Of a stretch of 64,000 bases of DNA, positions 1 to 8,049 are shown piece by piece. This DNA is from Sphingomonas panacis (GTDB lineage Bacteria > Pseudomonadota > Alphaproteobacteria > Sphingomonadales > Sphingomonadaceae): NCBI RefSeq assembly GCF_001717955.1, contig NZ_CP014168.1, forward strand, positions 3,257,501-3,321,500, given 5' to 3'. The position numbers were made by a program, and so were the translations under genes. The notes beneath the pieces were generated by a model. It saw nothing but the letters and a program-made list of their open reading frames with translations, made no database searches and had not been told where the DNA came from. Every line of letters starts with the position of its first letter. Position 1 is the first letter of the stretch.

Positions 1-585
1 CAGCTTGTGCAGGGTTTCCGCTATGCGCTGACGGTGCCCGAGATCATCGTGCCGGTGATGATGATGGCGCTGATCGGCACGTTCACCTACGAGTTCGAGG
101 TCAGTCTGCCGATCTTCGCGAAGATGACGCTGGCGGGCGGCCCGGCTGCGTATAGCTGGCTGCTGGGGGCGTTCGGGGCGGGGTCGGTCGTCGGCGGGAT
201 ATATTGTATGCTGCGCCCCGAAACCGGACTGCCACGGCTGATACGCGCATCGCTGCTCTATGCCGCCGGCATGGCTGCGGTCGCCTGCTCACCGTCGCAA
301 GCGGTTGCGGTGCCGTTGCTGTTCATCGTCGGCTTGGCAAGCATCACCTTCATCACCACCGGCAATTCGACGATCCAACTCGCTTCGGCGCCCGAGTTTC
401 GCGGGCGGGTCACGGCCTTGTGGTCGACCGCGTTCGTTGGCTCGACGCCGATCGGCGCATCGATCATCGGGCTGATCGACGCGGCAAACCCACGATGGGG
501 ACTGGCGGCCGGCGCAGTCGCGTGCGCAGTTGCGGCCCTGCTCGGCATCCGGGCAGCGCCTTCATCGCGCGTCACCCATCACTGA
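1..585 (+). CDS. MFS transporter, C-terminal part (5' end outside window)
   Basis: The frame is open to the left edge, so the gene starts outside the window; about 194 residues are visible. They form several hydrophobic segments separated by short polar loops, including a glycine-rich helix (LLGAFGAGSVVGG) and the segment GLASITFITTGNSTIQLASAPEFRGRV split across a cytoplasmic loop. The PEFRGRV loop is typical of the EntS/MFS_3 group of major facilitator exporters. The substrate cannot be told from this half. The stop lies inside the convergent copC-like gene, so the two 3' ends overlap by 7 bases. The neighbouring copper genes make a metal-related role possible, but this is only inferred from position. 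Confidence 0.8.
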   Translation, partial: QLVQGFRYALTVPEIIVPVMMMALIGTFTYEFEVSLPIFAKMTLAGGPAAYSWLLGAFGAGSVVGGIYCMLRPETGLPRLIRASLLYAAGMAAVACSPSQAVAVPLLFIVGLASITFITTGNSTIQLASAPEFRGRVTALWSTAFVGSTPIGASIIGLIDAANPRWGLAAGAVACAVAALLGIRAAPSSRVTHH

Positions 586-950
586 ACCTTGAAGCTGAGA
601 TCGCCGTCGGCGCGCTGCGTGTCGACCGATACGACATGATAGCTGAGCTTGTAGGTGCCTTTGGGCAACGGCTTGGGCGTGGTGGTGATTAGGGTCACGC
701 CATCCGGGGCGATGCTGGTCGCGACCTTCATTTTCATTGGCGTATTCATCTTCATTCCGGGCATGGCGATCATCTCCAGCGACGCGCCGGTGGACTGCGT
801 GACGAGCTTGTCCGAGAAAGTCACTTCCACGCGGCTGATCGGCGCCACCGTCGCATCGGGGGCCGGGGTGCTCGAGACGATCCGGGGATTTGCGAAAGCA
901 GGCGCGGCGATGAGGGCTGCGGCGATGAACGGGGCGATAAGGCGGGGCAT
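579..950 (-). CDS. copC: CopC-like periplasmic copper-binding protein
   Basis: A 123-residue protein with a Sec signal peptide (MPRLIAPFIAAALIAAPAFA) followed by a CopC-type beta-sandwich: NPRIVSSTPAPDA near the mature N-terminus and YKLSYHVVSVD near the C-terminus. The start is chosen because AGGAG lies just upstream and the signal peptide begins there; a longer frame upstream adds only non-signal sequence. Usual CopC proteins begin the mature chain with a copper-binding His and carry a second His in a DGHPV-like motif near the end. Here those positions read Asn and DTQRADG, while a Met-rich stretch (MPGMKMNTPMKM) is present. Binding of Cu(I) by Met is therefore more likely than classical Cu(II) binding. 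It is divergent from copA and probably works with it in the periplasm. Confidence 0.82.
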   Translation of the reverse strand: MPRLIAPFIAAALIAAPAFANPRIVSSTPAPDATVAPISRVEVTFSDKLVTQSTGASLEMIAMPGMKMNTPMKMKVATSIAPDGVTLITTTPKPLPKGTYKLSYHVVSVDTQRADGDLSFKVQ

Positions 951-1057
951 GTAGATCTCCTGCGCTGGACGGGTGCCGGTCCGCAGAATAGGCGCGGTTG
1001 CCGGCTGCGTCATCGCAATCGTAGAATTCGCAAGCTGGCTCGCCACATAGGCGTGCT

Positions 1058-2767
1058 ATGGACAGGAATATCATGACGCCGCGGCGCAGGGACATATTGA
1101 GGATCGGCGGCGCAGGAGCGCTTACCGCCTGCTGGCCGGGCTGGGCGGCGGCGGTCTCCGCTGGCGTGCCCGTCGCGCCGGTGAGCGCGGGCGGCACCGA
1201 CATCGAACTGCGCATCGCCCACCAGATGCTGCGGATCGGCGGGCGCGAGACTCATGCGATCGGTATCAACGGCACCGTGCCCGGCCCGCTCATCCGGCTG
1301 CGTGAAGGGCAGGACGTGCGGCTTACCGTCGTCAACGATCTGGCGGACGAGGACACGTCAATCCACTGGCACGGGCTGCTGCTGCCCTTTCAGATGGACG
1401 GGGTGCCGGGGATCAGCTTCCCGGGTATCAGGGCGGGCAGCCGCTTCACCTACGAGTTCCCGATCCGACAGTCCGGCACCTATTGGTATCACAGCCATTC
1501 CGGGTTGCAGGAGCAGATGGGGCATTATGGCCCGATCGTGATCGATCCCGCAGGTGCCGATCCGATCGCGCATGATCGCGAGCATGTCATCGTGTTGTCG
1601 GATCACAGCCCGATCCATCCGCACACGATCTTCCAGCGGCTGAAGCAGCAGGGCGGGTATTTCAACTACCAGAAGCAGACGCTGGCCGGCCAGCTTGCCG
1701 GCCGCGACCAGACGGCGGCGGAGCGCCGCGCATGGGGCAAGATGCGGATGGACCCGACCGACATCTCCGATGTGACTGGCTCCACCTACACGTATCTGGT
1801 CAATGGCCGGGGCCCGGTGGGTGGCTGGACGGCGCTGTTCCGGCCCGGCGAACGGGTGCGGCTGCGCTTCATCAATGCGTCCGCCATGACGATCTTCAAC
1901 GTGCGAATCCCCGGCTTGCGGATGTCGGTGGTGGCGACCGACGGGCTGCCGGTGCGGCCCGTGACGGTGGACGAGTTCCAGATCGCCAACGCCGAGACTT
2001 ACGACGTGATCGTCGCCCCGGTCGACGACCGTGCCTATGGCCTCGTTGCCGAGGCGATCGACCGGTCCGGGATGGCGTTCGCCACGCTTACGCCCCGCGC
2101 GGGCCTCCTCGCCGCCGCGCCGCCGCTGCGCCGCCGTCCGGTGGTGACGATGAAGGATATGGGCATGGATATGTCGGCGATGGACCCCGACATGGTCGAT
2201 ATGTCGTCGATGCACATGGGGATGCGTGATTCGCGCAACGCGCCGGGGCTGCCGCTCGGCCCCGGGGTGCAGACGATCTCGCCCATGCCGGCCGACCGAA
2301 CCGCCGAGCCGGGGCAGGGGCTTGCCGACGTTGGCGGAAAGGTGTTGGTCTATACCGATCTGGTCGCGGCCGACCGCAACCCGGACGTGCGCGCGCCGTC
2401 GCGCAAGCTGGAGATCCATCTCACCGGCAATATGGAACGCTATATGTGGGCGTTCGATGGAAAGAAGCTGAACGAGGTGAAAGACCCGATCCCGTTCACC
2501 GCCGGCGAGCGGGTGCGGATCACGCTCATCAACGATACGATGATGAACCACCCGATCCACCTCCACGGCCACTTCTTCGAACTGGTGACCGGGCACGGCG
2601 ATCATGCCCCACGCAAGCATACCGTCAACGTTCAGCCCGGCGGCATGGTCACCTTCGATCTTACCGCCGATGCGGTGGGCGACTGGGCGTTTCACTGCCA
2701 CATGCTCTATCACATGCACGCCGGGATGATGCAGGTGGTGAGCGTGCGCCCGGCGAAGGCGGCATGA
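1058..2767 (+). CDS. copA: CopA/PcoA-type multicopper oxidase, copper resistance
   Basis: A 569-residue periplasmic multicopper oxidase. The N-terminus has a twin-arginine signal (RRRDILRIGGAGAL), as expected for an enzyme exported folded. Copper ligands are visible: HWHG at about 103-106, YHSHSG at 144-149, NHPIHLHGH at about 497-505 and HCHMLYHMH at about 546-554; together they form the type 1 and trinuclear sites. A Met-rich region at about 364-390 is typical of CopA/PcoA and probably binds Cu(I). An alternative ATG five codons in (1073) has the better ribosome site (AGGA five bases upstream), so the true start may be there. The stop overlaps the copB start by ATGA. In known systems CopA oxidises or sequesters periplasmic copper. 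Confidence 0.95.
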   Translation: MDRNIMTPRRRDILRIGGAGALTACWPGWAAAVSAGVPVAPVSAGGTDIELRIAHQMLRIGGRETHAIGINGTVPGPLIRLREGQDVRLTVVNDLADEDTSIHWHGLLLPFQMDGVPGISFPGIRAGSRFTYEFPIRQSGTYWYHSHSGLQEQMGHYGPIVIDPAGADPIAHDREHVIVLSDHSPIHPHTIFQRLKQQGGYFNYQKQTLAGQLAGRDQTAAERRAWGKMRMDPTDISDVTGSTYTYLVNGRGPVGGWTALFRPGERVRLRFINASAMTIFNVRIPGLRMSVVATDGLPVRPVTVDEFQIANAETYDVIVAPVDDRAYGLVAEAIDRSGMAFATLTPRAGLLAAAPPLRRRPVVTMKDMGMDMSAMDPDMVDMSSMHMGMRDSRNAPGLPLGPGVQTISPMPADRTAEPGQGLADVGGKVLVYTDLVAADRNPDVRAPSRKLEIHLTGNMERYMWAFDGKKLNEVKDPIPFTAGERVRITLINDTMMNHPIHLHGHFFELVTGHGDHAPRKHTVNVQPGGMVTFDLTADAVGDWAFHCHMLYHMHAGMMQVVSVRPAKAA

Positions 2768-3678
2768 AGGCGCTGACGTGTATCGCGGCATTGATCGCGA
2801 TCGCTCCCGCTCATGCGCAGACCATGCCTGGTATGGACATGTCCGACCACCAGCATCATCAGCCGGCACCGCCCGGCGACGCCTCCGCGCATTCGACCGC
2901 TTCGGTCGAAAAGGTCGGTACGGACCTGTCGCCGCCCGATACCGCGCCGCCGGCACCGCCCCCGCCCGCCGATCACGCCGCCGATGCGGTTTGGGGCGCG
3001 GACGTCATGGCGGCGGCCCGTGACCGGATGCACCACGAGCATGGCGGCATGCGGCTCCACCAGATCCTGTTCAACCTTGCCGAAGTGCAAGTGCGCCGCG
3101 GTCGCGAGGGCTACCGCTGGGATGGCGAGGGCTGGTGGGGCGGGGACATCAACCGTGTGGTCGCAAAAAGCGAGGGGGAAGCACAGTTCGGCCGCAGCGT
3201 CGATACGGCCGAGGTCCAATTGCTCTATTCGCGCGCGATCGGACCCTATTACGATCTTCAGGCGGGCATTCGGCAGGATCTCGGCGCGGGCGTGCGCCGC
3301 ACCTATGTCTCGGTAGGGGTCGAGGGATTGGCGCCCTATTGGTTCGAGACGGAGGGCACGCTGTTCGTGTCCGACAAAGGCGACGTGCTCGCCCGCGCGG
3401 AGGCGTGGTACGATCAGCGCATCACCCAGCGGCTTGTGCTTCAGCCGCGCGTCGAACTCAACCTCGCTGCGCAGGACGTGCCCGAGCAGCGTATTGGCCA
3501 AGGTTTATCCACCGCCGAACTCGGCCTGCGTCTGCGCTACGAAATCCGTCGCGAGTTCGCGCCCTATCTTGGCATATCGTGGGACAGGAAGGTTGGGCGC
3601 ACGGCCGATTACGCTCGCAGAGACGCGGATGCACGCGGCGGGGCGGCGGCGGTGTTTGGCGTGCGCGGCTGGTTCTGA
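2764..3678 (+). CDS. copB: Copper resistance outer-membrane protein CopB
   Basis: A 304-residue protein of the CopB/PcoB family. The start is the ATG in the ATGA overlap with the copA stop, which points to translational coupling and is followed at once by a Sec signal peptide (MKALTCIAALIAIAPAHA). The mature N-terminus is rich in Met, His and Pro (MPGMDMSDHQHHQ), a flexible metal-binding region, and then the CopB domain begins at the HHEHGGMRLHQILFN segment. The rest shows alternating amphipathic strands (for example AEVQLLYSRAIGPYYDLQAG) and ends in a Phe, as outer-membrane beta-barrels usually do. It is thought to bind or release copper at the outer membrane together with CopA. Confidence 0.93.
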   Translation: MKALTCIAALIAIAPAHAQTMPGMDMSDHQHHQPAPPGDASAHSTASVEKVGTDLSPPDTAPPAPPPPADHAADAVWGADVMAAARDRMHHEHGGMRLHQILFNLAEVQVRRGREGYRWDGEGWWGGDINRVVAKSEGEAQFGRSVDTAEVQLLYSRAIGPYYDLQAGIRQDLGAGVRRTYVSVGVEGLAPYWFETEGTLFVSDKGDVLARAEAWYDQRITQRLVLQPRVELNLAAQDVPEQRIGQGLSTAELGLRLRYEIRREFAPYLGISWDRKVGRTADYARRDADARGGAAAVFGVRGWF

Positions 3679-3702
3679 CGCAGCGGGCACCGGGCGTTTC
3701 GG

Positions 3703-3954
3703 TCAGCTCAGGCCATTGCGGCGATAATCGTCGATCATCTTGCGAACGCAGGTCTTCTGGTCGTCTTTGATCGTTGGCGAGATTTGCGTGACGATGGAGC
3801 CATCCTTTTCGACGCGAATGGCGAATTGCCACGCCGCGAGTTCGCATCCCTGCAGGATCGTCTGGCGCAGGTCGCTCGAATCATCGGCATAGGCTGCGGT
3901 CGGGAGCAGGGCGCAGAGGGCGGCGATGATGCCGAGCGCCGGACGCATCTTCAT
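3703..3954 (-). CDS. Small secreted protein of unknown function
   Basis: An 83-residue protein. It starts with a clear Sec signal peptide (MKMRPALGIIAALCALLPTAAYA) and leaves a mature chain of about 60 residues with two Cys, in LQGCELAAWQF and KTCVRKMIDDY, which could form a disulfide in the periplasm. The start is supported by AGGAA upstream. I do not recognise a family. It lies convergent to copB and 127 bases downstream of the hemerythrin gene on the same strand, so it may be co-transcribed with the stress gene or stand alone. Confidence 0.65.
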   Translation of the reverse strand: MKMRPALGIIAALCALLPTAAYADDSSDLRQTILQGCELAAWQFAIRVEKDGSIVTQISPTIKDDQKTCVRKMIDDYRRNGLS

Positions 3955-4081
3955 TGCTGTGTCGTTCCTGCCTGAGAGAAGGGGCTTGGACGCCTCTATC
4001 CCACGCGCGGCGATTTTTCCATTGGATGCTTCGCGGCGAAGAGAAGGACAGGTCCGGGCATTACCCCGGACCTGTGCCAGA

Positions 4082-4621
4082 TCAGGCGGCGCCGTGGGTA
4101 TAGCGCTCGAACTCCTCGCGGTAGCGCGACGTGATCCGCTCTTGCTCGTCGGGACCGACATCCTCGGCGAGTTGCAGGAACCACGTCCCTTCTTCCGAAT
4201 AGATGTGGTGCGTGACGGCGCCACGGATGTGTTCGAGCTTGTCGAGGTAGTCCTGGCTCATCGGATCGAGCCGTTCGAGCAGGCCCATCTCCATCTTCGC
4301 GGCGGACTGCTCCTGATAGGCGAGTTCGGCGTGGGCGACCTGCTTGTCGGCGGCAAGTGCCGGATAGACCGCGGCTTCTTCGGCGATCGAGTGCGCGGTC
4401 AACAGCAAGGCGAGATCCTTCTGCGCGCGCTGACGGCCGGCGGGCGTCTCGGCGATCTTCACCGCGTCGAACAGCGCCTCGATCTTGCGGTGATGCCGCA
4501 GGATCTCGGACAGCCAACTGCCGGGGGTGGCGACGGCTTCCGCCTTCTTGCGCGCTTCGACCCGCGCCTCTTCGCTCTCGGGCGGGGTTACGGCGGCGAC
4601 CAGCTTGTCAATGACCGACAT
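4082..4621 (-). CDS. Hemerythrin HHE-domain protein
   Basis: A 179-residue cytoplasmic protein with an all-helical HHE cation-binding domain. Likely di-iron ligands are H43/H44 (ILRHHRKIEAL), H77 with E81 (AHSIAEEAAVYP) and H138/H139 with E143/E144 (HHIYSEEGTW). These repeated H-x3-E patterns are the hallmark of the family. A good AAGGAG lies just before the start. Such proteins bind oxygen or nitric oxide or serve in iron and redox stress responses; the exact role here is not known. An EcfG-type promoter sits upstream (4665-4689), and the divergent neighbour is a manganese catalase with the same promoter type, so a general stress role is likely. Confidence 0.88.
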   Translation of the reverse strand: MSVIDKLVAAVTPPESEEARVEARKKAEAVATPGSWLSEILRHHRKIEALFDAVKIAETPAGRQRAQKDLALLLTAHSIAEEAAVYPALAADKQVAHAELAYQEQSAAKMEMGLLERLDPMSQDYLDKLEHIRGAVTHHIYSEEGTWFLQLAEDVGPDEQERITSRYREEFERYTHGAA

Positions 4622-4664
4622 GAGATGCTCCTTTGCGGGTCAGAAAATACGATCCGACGCCTTG

Positions 4665-4689
4665 AACGAGCCGGTGCAGGCTGCGTTCC
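4665..4689 (-). promoter_or_regulatory. EcfG-type (general stress) promoter for the hemerythrin gene
   Basis: On the minus strand GGAAC (4689-4685) is followed after 16 bases by CGTT (4668-4665), matching the alphaproteobacterial EcfG consensus GGAAC-N16/17-CGTT. Transcription would begin near 4658, about 37 bases before the hemerythrin start, with the AAGGAG site inside the leader. Confidence 0.7.
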
Positions 4690-4811
4690 CGCGGCTCAGG
4701 GCGGACTTGATCCGCATCAGTATATTTTACGAAACGCGCCGACCTCTCCGACCGGGAATTTCAAGATACGTCTAAATCTAAGTTAAAACAAAGTCTTGAC
4801 ATTTATCAAGG

Positions 4812-4837
4812 GGAACCTGTCGCGTGGCTCCGCCGTT
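4812..4837 (+). promoter_or_regulatory. EcfG-type (general stress) promoter for manganese catalase
   Basis: GGAAC (4812-4816) is followed after 17 bases by CGTT (4834-4837), a match to the EcfG consensus. The expected transcription start near 4844 lies downstream of the first in-frame ATG (4824). It therefore argues for the later catalase start at 4872 (or 4866). Confidence 0.75.
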
Positions 4838-4871
4838 CTTGCCGCGTCCCCGAAACAACAGGATCATGCCG

Positions 4872-5837
4872 ATGTTCATGCACAACAAGCGGCTGCAATA
4901 TACTGTCCGCGTTTCCGAGCCTAACCCAAGACTTGCCTGCCTGCTGCTCGAACAATTTGGCGGGGCGGACGGCGAACTTGCCGCTGCGATGCGCTATTTC
5001 ACGCAAGGGCTTGGTGAAGAAGATGCTGGCCGCAAGGACATGCTGCTGGATATCGCCACCGAGGAACTGAGCCACCTCGAGGTGATCGGTTCGATTATCG
5101 CGATGCTGAACAAGGGTGCCAAGGCCCAGCTCTCCGAAGGTCAGTTGGCCGAGGCGGAACTGTACAGCATGGTCGGGCAGACCGGCACCAGCGCGAAGGA
5201 ATCGTTGTTGTTCGGCGGTGGCCCCGCGTTGATCGACTCTGCCGGCGTGCCGTGGACGGCCGCGTATGTCGACACACGTTCTGAGCCGACCGTGGATCTG
5301 CGCTCCAACATCGCGGCCGAGAGCCGCGCGAAGATCGTCTACGAACGGCTCATCAACATCACCGATGATCCCGGCATCAAGGACGCGCTCGGCTTCCTGA
5401 TGACGCGCGAAATCGCGCACCAGAAATCGTTCGAGAAGGCACTGTATTCGATCGAGGACAACTTCCCGCCGGGCAAGCTGCCGGGGGTGGAGAAGTACAG
5501 CAACATGTACGTCAACACCTCGCAGGGCGAGGGCGACATGACCGGGCCGTGGAATTCGGGGCCGCAGTGGGACCGGATCGACGACCTCACGGAGGTGATG
5601 CCGGCCGATGATGGTGACGGCCTTGCGACGGTCGATCTCGACAGCGCGGACGCGAAGGTCGTCGCCAAGATGGCGGCGCGGCTCGCCTCCGATGCGACGA
5701 GCGATCCTACGACGGGTGTCGATCTCGGCGCCGGGCCGGGTGCGGGACGGGTTACCGATGGCGATTTCGGTGGCGCTGCCACCATCGCCGAAGCCCCGGC
5801 AATGGCCGAGGCGGCTGCCAAGGACGAACGGAACTGA
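4872..5837 (+). CDS. Manganese (non-haem) catalase
   Basis: A di-manganese catalase that converts hydrogen peroxide to water and oxygen in the cytoplasm; 321 residues from the chosen start. MFMHNKRLQYTVRV is the typical start of the family, AGGA lies eight bases upstream, and the EcfG promoter rules out the longer form from 4824. Ligands fit the family spacing: E35 (GADGELAAAM), E65 and H68 (TEELSHLE), E150 (NIAAESRAK) and H183 (REIAHQKSF). After about residue 240 the chain becomes an Asp/Ala/Gly-rich tail that looks disordered. Manganese catalases are frequent members of the general stress regulon in this group of bacteria, in keeping with the promoter. Confidence 0.94.
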   Translation: MFMHNKRLQYTVRVSEPNPRLACLLLEQFGGADGELAAAMRYFTQGLGEEDAGRKDMLLDIATEELSHLEVIGSIIAMLNKGAKAQLSEGQLAEAELYSMVGQTGTSAKESLLFGGGPALIDSAGVPWTAAYVDTRSEPTVDLRSNIAAESRAKIVYERLINITDDPGIKDALGFLMTREIAHQKSFEKALYSIEDNFPPGKLPGVEKYSNMYVNTSQGEGDMTGPWNSGPQWDRIDDLTEVMPADDGDGLATVDLDSADAKVVAKMAARLASDATSDPTTGVDLGAGPGAGRVTDGDFGGAATIAEAPAMAEAAAKDERN

Positions 5838-5860
5838 CGTTCGTCTGACGCTCTGAAGCG

Positions 5861-5894
5861 ATACCGGCCGCGACAGGATCGTCGCGGCCGGTAT
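5861..5894. terminator. Strong hairpin between convergent genes (bidirectional terminator)
   Basis: A perfect 14-bp stem (ATACCGGCCGCGAC, 5861-5874, with its complement at 5881-5894) closes a 6-base loop, in the 76-bp gap between the ends of the catalase and LysR genes. There is no strong T run, so termination efficiency is uncertain, but stem length and position fit a shared terminator. Confidence 0.6.
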
Positions 5895-5913
5895 TGTCGT
5901 GTCTGGCGTTCGG

Positions 5914-6810
5914 TCAGATCATCAACCGCGCAGGTGACGAGAAGGTCTCGATCGCGGCGAGGACGATCCCCGTCGGCGTTTGCTCCAGCATCTGCGCGGC
6001 GGGCGCGAAGGCGACTCCGATCGTGCGCTGGAGATCGAACCCCTGCAATCGCGCCGCGTGAACCCCGGGTGCCTGAAAGCTCATCGGCATCACGGTGATG
6101 CCGAGGCCGGCGGCGATCATCTGCAAGACCCGGTCGTCGTTGGTGCTTCGAAAGGCGAAGTGCGGACGCACGTCCTTATCGGTGAAGTGGCGGCTGATCG
6201 CGGCGAGCGATTCACAATGACGCCGCACGATCATGACATCGTGTGCGACCTCCTCCGCCGCCACGCTGTCGCGGCCGGCCAGAGAATGCGCGGCCGGCAG
6301 GAACACGCCGAAACCTTCGGTGCGCAACGGCCGTTCGAGGAAGGTCGCGGTGCCCGTGGCGGTAAGGGTCAGCGCCACGTCGATCCGCCCCTGGTTGAGC
6401 TTGGCGTGGAGTTCGCGCGCGGTGCCGGGGACGAGTTCGAACGTGGCGGCGGGTGCGTGCGCCAGCGCCAGCGCCGTCATCCGCGCGAGGTCAGGGCCGG
6501 GCAGGCTGTTGAGCACGCCGAGCCGAACCGCGCCACCATCGGGTTCGCGCTGCACCGCGCGTTTCGCCAGATTGAAGGCGTTTTCGATTCGGCGGGCATG
6601 TTCGACGAAACGTGTCCCCGCCGCAGTCAGTCGCACAGCGCGGTTGGAGCGTTCGAACAGCGGCGCCTCCAGCAACGCTTCGAGCTTGCCGATGCCGACC
6701 GAAAGTGTCGGCTGGGTGACGCGGCAATGCTGCGCCGCCGCCGAGAAGGTGCCGTGATCGACCACGGCGAGGAAATAGCGGACGAGATAGCGTTCGATCA
6801 TAGATGCCAT
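5914..6810 (-). CDS. LysR-family transcriptional regulator
   Basis: A 298-residue regulator. The N-terminal winged helix-turn-helix is clear (FLAVVDHGTFSAAAQ, then VTQPTLSVGIGKLEALL and LFERSNRAVRLTAAG), followed by a LysR substrate-binding domain from about residue 90. A second start three codons later (6801, MIERYLVRYF) is equally possible. It is transcribed away from the isovaleryl-CoA dehydrogenase gene with only 75 bases between them, the classic position for a LysR regulator of its divergent neighbour. Leucine-degradation genes are more often controlled by a MerR-type LiuR, so a LysR here would be a variation, or the regulator may respond to another acyl compound. The effector is unknown. 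Confidence 0.9.
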   Translation of the reverse strand: MASMIERYLVRYFLAVVDHGTFSAAAQHCRVTQPTLSVGIGKLEALLEAPLFERSNRAVRLTAAGTRFVEHARRIENAFNLAKRAVQREPDGGAVRLGVLNSLPGPDLARMTALALAHAPAATFELVPGTARELHAKLNQGRIDVALTLTATGTATFLERPLRTEGFGVFLPAAHSLAGRDSVAAEEVAHDVMIVRRHCESLAAISRHFTDKDVRPHFAFRSTNDDRVLQMIAAGLGITVMPMSFQAPGVHAARLQGFDLQRTIGVAFAPAAQMLEQTPTGIVLAAIETFSSPARLMI

Positions 6811-6885
6811 CTATTCACCGCTGGCGCCGCTTTCAATTTTTCACGCGTCGGCAAATCCTCTAGGCTGCCGAGCAGGAGAGCAGAT

Positions 6886-8049
6886 ATGGCGACATTCGAT
6901 TTCGGCCTCGGCGAGAACGCCGACATGATCCGCGAGAGCACGGCGCGGTTCGCGGCGGACAAGATTGCCCCGCTTGCCGCCGAGATCGACGCGAAGGACT
7001 GGTTTCCGCGCGATCTCTGGCCGCAAATGGGCGACCTCGGGCTGCACGGCATCACCGTGTCGGAAGAGGATGGCGGGCTCGGGCTCGGCTATCTCGAACA
7101 TGTCATCGCGCAGGAAGAGGTGGCGCGGGCCTCCGCGTCGATCGGCCTGAGCTACGGCGCGCATTCGAACCTGTGCGTCAACCAGATCCGGCGCTGGGGT
7201 TCGCCCGAGCAGAAGGCGCGCTATCTCCCCAAGCTGATTTCGGGCGAGCATGTCGGCAGCCTCGCCATGTCGGAGGCCGGGGCAGGCTCTGACGTGGTCT
7301 CGATGAAGCTAAGGGCCGAGAAAAAGGGCGACCGCTATGTCCTCAACGGCACCAAATTCTGGATCACCAACGCGACCTATGCCGACACGTTGGTCGTTTA
7401 CGCCAAGACGGGCGAAGGATCGAAGGGGATCACCACCTTCCTGATCGAGAAGGACATGGCGGGTTTCTCGATCGGGCAGAAGATCGACAAGATGGGAATG
7501 CGCGGTTCGCCGACCGCGGAACTGGTGTTCGACGATTGCGAGGTGCCCGAAGAGAATATCATGGGGCCGCTCAACGGTGGCGCCGGGGTGCTGATGTCGG
7601 GGCTGGATTACGAGCGCACCGTTCTCGCGGGCATCCAGCTCGGCATCATGCAGGCGTGCCTCGATGTCGTGCTGCCCTATGTTCGCGAACGCCAGCAGTT
7701 CGGCAAGCCGATCGGCGCGTTCCAGCTCATGCAGGCGAAGATCGCCGACATGTACGTCGCGCTCAACAGCGCGCGTGCCTATGTTTATGCGGTGGCGCGC
7801 GCCTGCGATGCCGGCCGCACCACGCGGTTCGACGCGGCGGGGGCGATCCTGTTGGCGAGCGAGAATGCGATGAAGACCGCGCTGGAGGCGGTGCAGGCGC
7901 TCGGCGGCGCGGGCTATACCAAGGACTGGCCGGTCGAGCGCTTCATGCGCGACGCCAAATTGCTCGACATCGGTGCGGGCACCAACGAGATCCGACGCAT
8001 GCTGATCGGCCGCGAACTGATCGGCGCGCCCGAGCGGGTCGCGCAGTGA
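6886..8049 (+). CDS. liuA: Isovaleryl-CoA dehydrogenase
   Basis: A 387-residue FAD-dependent acyl-CoA dehydrogenase. It oxidises isovaleryl-CoA to 3-methylcrotonyl-CoA in leucine breakdown. Family signatures are present: [14 protein letters not shown] at about 124-137, [11 protein letters not shown] at about 157-167 and the C-terminal [19 protein letters not shown]. The catalytic Glu of isovaleryl-CoA dehydrogenases lies in LDLER; here the matching motif is LDYERTVLA with E243, which separates it from short- and medium-chain enzymes whose catalytic base is near the C-terminus. The start has AGGAG eight bases upstream. The stop overlaps the GTG start of the next gene, so the carboxylase subunits are translated from the same message. 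Confidence 0.92.
   Translation: MATFDFGLGENADMIRESTARFAADKIAPLAAEIDAKDWFPRDLWPQMGDLGLHGITVSEEDGGLGLGYLEHVIAQEEVARASASIGLSYGAHSNLCVNQIRRWGSPEQKARYLPKLISGEHVGSLAMSEAGAGSDVVSMKLRAEKKGDRYVLNGTKFWITNATYADTLVVYAKTGEGSKGITTFLIEKDMAGFSIGQKIDKMGMRGSPTAELVFDDCEVPEENIMGPLNGGAGVLMSGLDYERTVLAGIQLGIMQACLDVVLPYVRERQQFGKPIGAFQLMQAKIADMYVALNSARAYVYAVARACDAGRTTRFDAAGAILLASENAMKTALEAVQALGGAGYTKDWPVERFMRDAKLLDIGAGTNEIRRMLIGRELIGAPERVAQ

Noticed and set aside
4796..4801. TTGACA upstream of the manganese catalase as a sigma-70 -35 box
   Set aside because: No acceptable -10 follows at 16-18 bases, whereas a full EcfG match lies at 4812-4837 in the right place.
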